Both the position numbers and the translations under genes were made by a program. A DNA stretch of 64,000 nt. Source: Microbacterium sp. MYb66. GTDB lineage: Bacteria; Actinomycetota; Actinomycetes; Actinomycetales; Microbacteriaceae. The notes beneath the pieces are model-generated. The model was given only the letters and a program-made list of their open reading frames with translations. It ran no database searches and was not told where the DNA came from. Positions 62,878 to 64,000 of this stretch are shown in pieces (positions within the stretch are counted from its first letter, which is position 1; each line of letters opens with the position of its first letter). Where the stretch lies: the NCBI RefSeq assembly GCF_002979435.1, contig NZ_PCOV01000008.1:103546-167545 (forward strand), given 5' to 3'.

Positions 62878-63657
62878 TCAGTGCTTGCCGTCGCCGTCCA
62901 GGTCGGGGGCGCGATCGAACACGTCGGCGTCGAGGACGAGGTCCTGGGCCTCTTCGGCATCCGTGACGACGTCTTCGCCGGCGGCTGCGGCCTTCTTCGC
63001 CTTGTGGCGCTCGGAGAAGTAGTGCCAGAGGGTGATCAGTGCGGTTCCGCCGACTGCGGCGAGGAGGATCAGGTCGATGTAGTCCTCGACGAAGCGGGCC
63101 ACCGGGGGGATGAATCCGATCGCGTAGCCGAACATCGTCAGGCCGAAGCCCCAGAGGATGGCGCCGATGAGGTTGTACAGCGTGTACCGGCGCCAGGGCA
63201 TGTGGCCCACCCCGGCGGCGACCGGCGCGAAGGTGCGCACGATCGGGACGAAGCGGGCGAGGATCACGGTGATGCCGCCGAAGCGCTCGAAGAAGGCGTT
63301 CGTGCGCTCCACGTTCTTCTTGCTGAAGAGACCGGACTCCTTGCGTTCGAAGATGGCGGGCCCGCCCTTGTGGCCGATGAAGTAGCCGACCTCTCCGCCC
63401 ACGAACGCCGCCAGACCGATCAGGAGGGCGACGATCCAGACGTTGATCCCGAAGACACCGTGTTCGGAGGCGCCGATCGGGTGGGAGAGCAGCCCCGAGA
63501 TCACGAGCAGAGTGTCGCCCGGAAGGAGGAAGCCGACGAGCAGTCCCGTTTCAGCGAACACGATGAAGCACACCACCAGGAGTGCCCAGGGGCCCGCCGC
63601 GCCGATGATCGTCTGGGGGTCGAGCCAGGGGATGAGAGCGGTCGGCGCGTGCAGCAT
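62878..63657 (-). CDS. DedA-family membrane protein
   Basis: A 259-residue integral membrane protein of the DedA/SNARE-associated family, thought to act as phospholipid scramblases or flippases. ETGLLVGFLLPGDTLL in the first helix region, EVGYFIGHKGG, and ARFVPIVRTFAPVAAG-type motifs are present; five or so membrane segments; C-terminal 45 residues charged and acidic. The start is uncertain: ATG 63657 is used here, but a GTG at 63669 with GGGA eight bases ahead is possible. Confidence 0.9.
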   Translation of the reverse strand: MLHAPTALIPWLDPQTIIGAAGPWALLVVCFIVFAETGLLVGFLLPGDTLLVISGLLSHPIGASEHGVFGINVWIVALLIGLAAFVGGEVGYFIGHKGGPAIFERKESGLFSKKNVERTNAFFERFGGITVILARFVPIVRTFAPVAAGVGHMPWRRYTLYNLIGAILWGFGLTMFGYAIGFIPPVARFVEDYIDLILLAAVGGTALITLWHYFSERHKAKKAAAAGEDVVTDAEEAQDLVLDADVFDRAPDLDGDGKH

Positions 63658-63753
63658 GGATTCGAGCACTGAGGGAGTCCCGTCGGTCTTGATTGGTCGG
63701 CGGTGTAGCTGAGCGACGGTGCGGCGGCCGGAGATGGGCGCCATCGTCTCTCG

Positions 63754-63835
63754 TGCGGAAGGTGGGACTTGAACCCACACGCCCTGGGGCACAGGAACCT
63801 AAATCCTGCGTGTCTGCCAATTCCACCACTCCCGC
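63754..63835 (-). tRNA. tRNA-Leu (anticodon UAG)
   Basis: An 82-base class II tRNA. Seven acceptor pairs join 63829-63835 with 63755-63761 (one G-U), the anticodon stem is CAGGA/UCCUG with loop UUUAGGU, so anticodon UAG reading CUA/CUG. A long variable arm and a T arm with GGUUCAAGU are present. Discriminator base A73 fits leucine; CCA is not encoded. Confidence 0.95.
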
Positions 63836-63841
63836 GCGGTG

Positions 63842-64000
63842 GAATCAGTCTACTGACCGCCGAAACCGCGTGTCTGGGGATCAGCCCGCAGTTCGCGGGC
63901 CACGACCGATGGCTCCTGGGTCACGCCTGAGGCGTCGAGGGCGGGATGCCGGGTTCGGCCGGGTTGGGGGCGAGCGGTTCCGCCGGGTGGGGTGCGAGGG
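63842..64000. other. Window end: no supported gene
   Basis: Two minus-strand frames run off the edge: one ending at the TGA at 63921 encodes a Pro-rich tail with high GC at third positions, another ends at the TAG at 63850. Either could be the C-terminus of a gene cut by the window edge; the sequence here does not decide. Confidence 0.3.

Overview
The window is a contiguous piece of chromosome from a high-GC Gram-positive bacterium. Codon usage, the gene set (acyl-CoA carboxylase with an epsilon subunit, DUF3039, LigD/Ku, NAD(P)H-quinone dehydrogenase of the LpdA type) and protein similarity by eye point to an actinobacterium, most probably family Microbacteriaceae (Microbacterium-like). I see no insertion sequence, prophage, CRISPR array or plasmid function; gene density is high and the longest non-coding gap is under 300 bases.

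Layout. 1-5.1 kb: trpS, three translationally coupled genes (SRPBCC plus two DUF4166 proteins), exonuclease III and a YihY-type membrane protein. 5.2-8.7 kb: the succinate dehydrogenase operon sdhCDAB (minus strand). 8.9-20.4 kb (plus strand): mannose-1-phosphate guanylyltransferase, then a nucleoside uptake and salvage cluster (BMP lipoprotein, double ABC ATPase, two permeases, cdd, deoA, add), followed by a secreted polysaccharide deacetylase and a PfkB kinase. 20.4-24.4 kb (minus): alpha/beta hydrolase, NAD-dependent epimerase, bile-acid/sodium symporter-family protein, flavin monooxygenase. 24.4-32.1 kb: a mannitol PTS operon that also carries EI, HPr and a free EIIB protein, with a divergent MtlR-type activator. 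32.1-36.4 kb: purine nucleoside phosphorylase, a hexose/pentose phosphomutase, a second HPr, and LpdA. 36.4-49.6 kb: the acyl-CoA carboxylase alpha gene and maf, separated from the epsilon and beta genes by an RNA methyltransferase, a response regulator/histidine kinase/membrane protein trio, and a ROK regulator with a GH38 alpha-mannosidase. 49.7-63.8 kb: an unknown protein, a nucleotidyltransferase, an unusual Lys/Ala-rich ABC ATPase with its membrane partner, DUF3039, pncB, murI, rph, rdgB, a cation diffusion facilitator, ligD/ku, a DedA protein and tRNA-Leu(UAG).

How it works together. Nucleosides enter through the BMP/ABC system and are split by Cdd, DeoA, Add and, about 15 kb further on, purine nucleoside phosphorylase; the resulting pentose-1-phosphates can be isomerised by the phosphomutase. 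The mannitol system takes up and phosphorylates mannitol and MtlD makes fructose-6-phosphate; because EI and HPr are encoded in the same operon, the phosphoryl relay is supplied with the transporter. Succinate dehydrogenase and LpdA are respiratory-side enzymes; the carboxylase supplies malonyl- or methylmalonyl-CoA for lipids.

Regulatory style. At eighteen or more genes a TAnnnT hexamer sits 6-7 bases in front of the start codon with no Shine-Dalgarno sequence, the pattern expected of leaderless transcripts; this fixes several non-ATG starts. Most operon-internal genes instead overlap by four bases (ATGA or GTGA). Strong GC hairpins mark the ends of several operons. The most unusual item is the ABC ATPase at 51649-53517, preceded by about 370 residues of histone-H1-like Lys/Ala repeats and an acidic linker.
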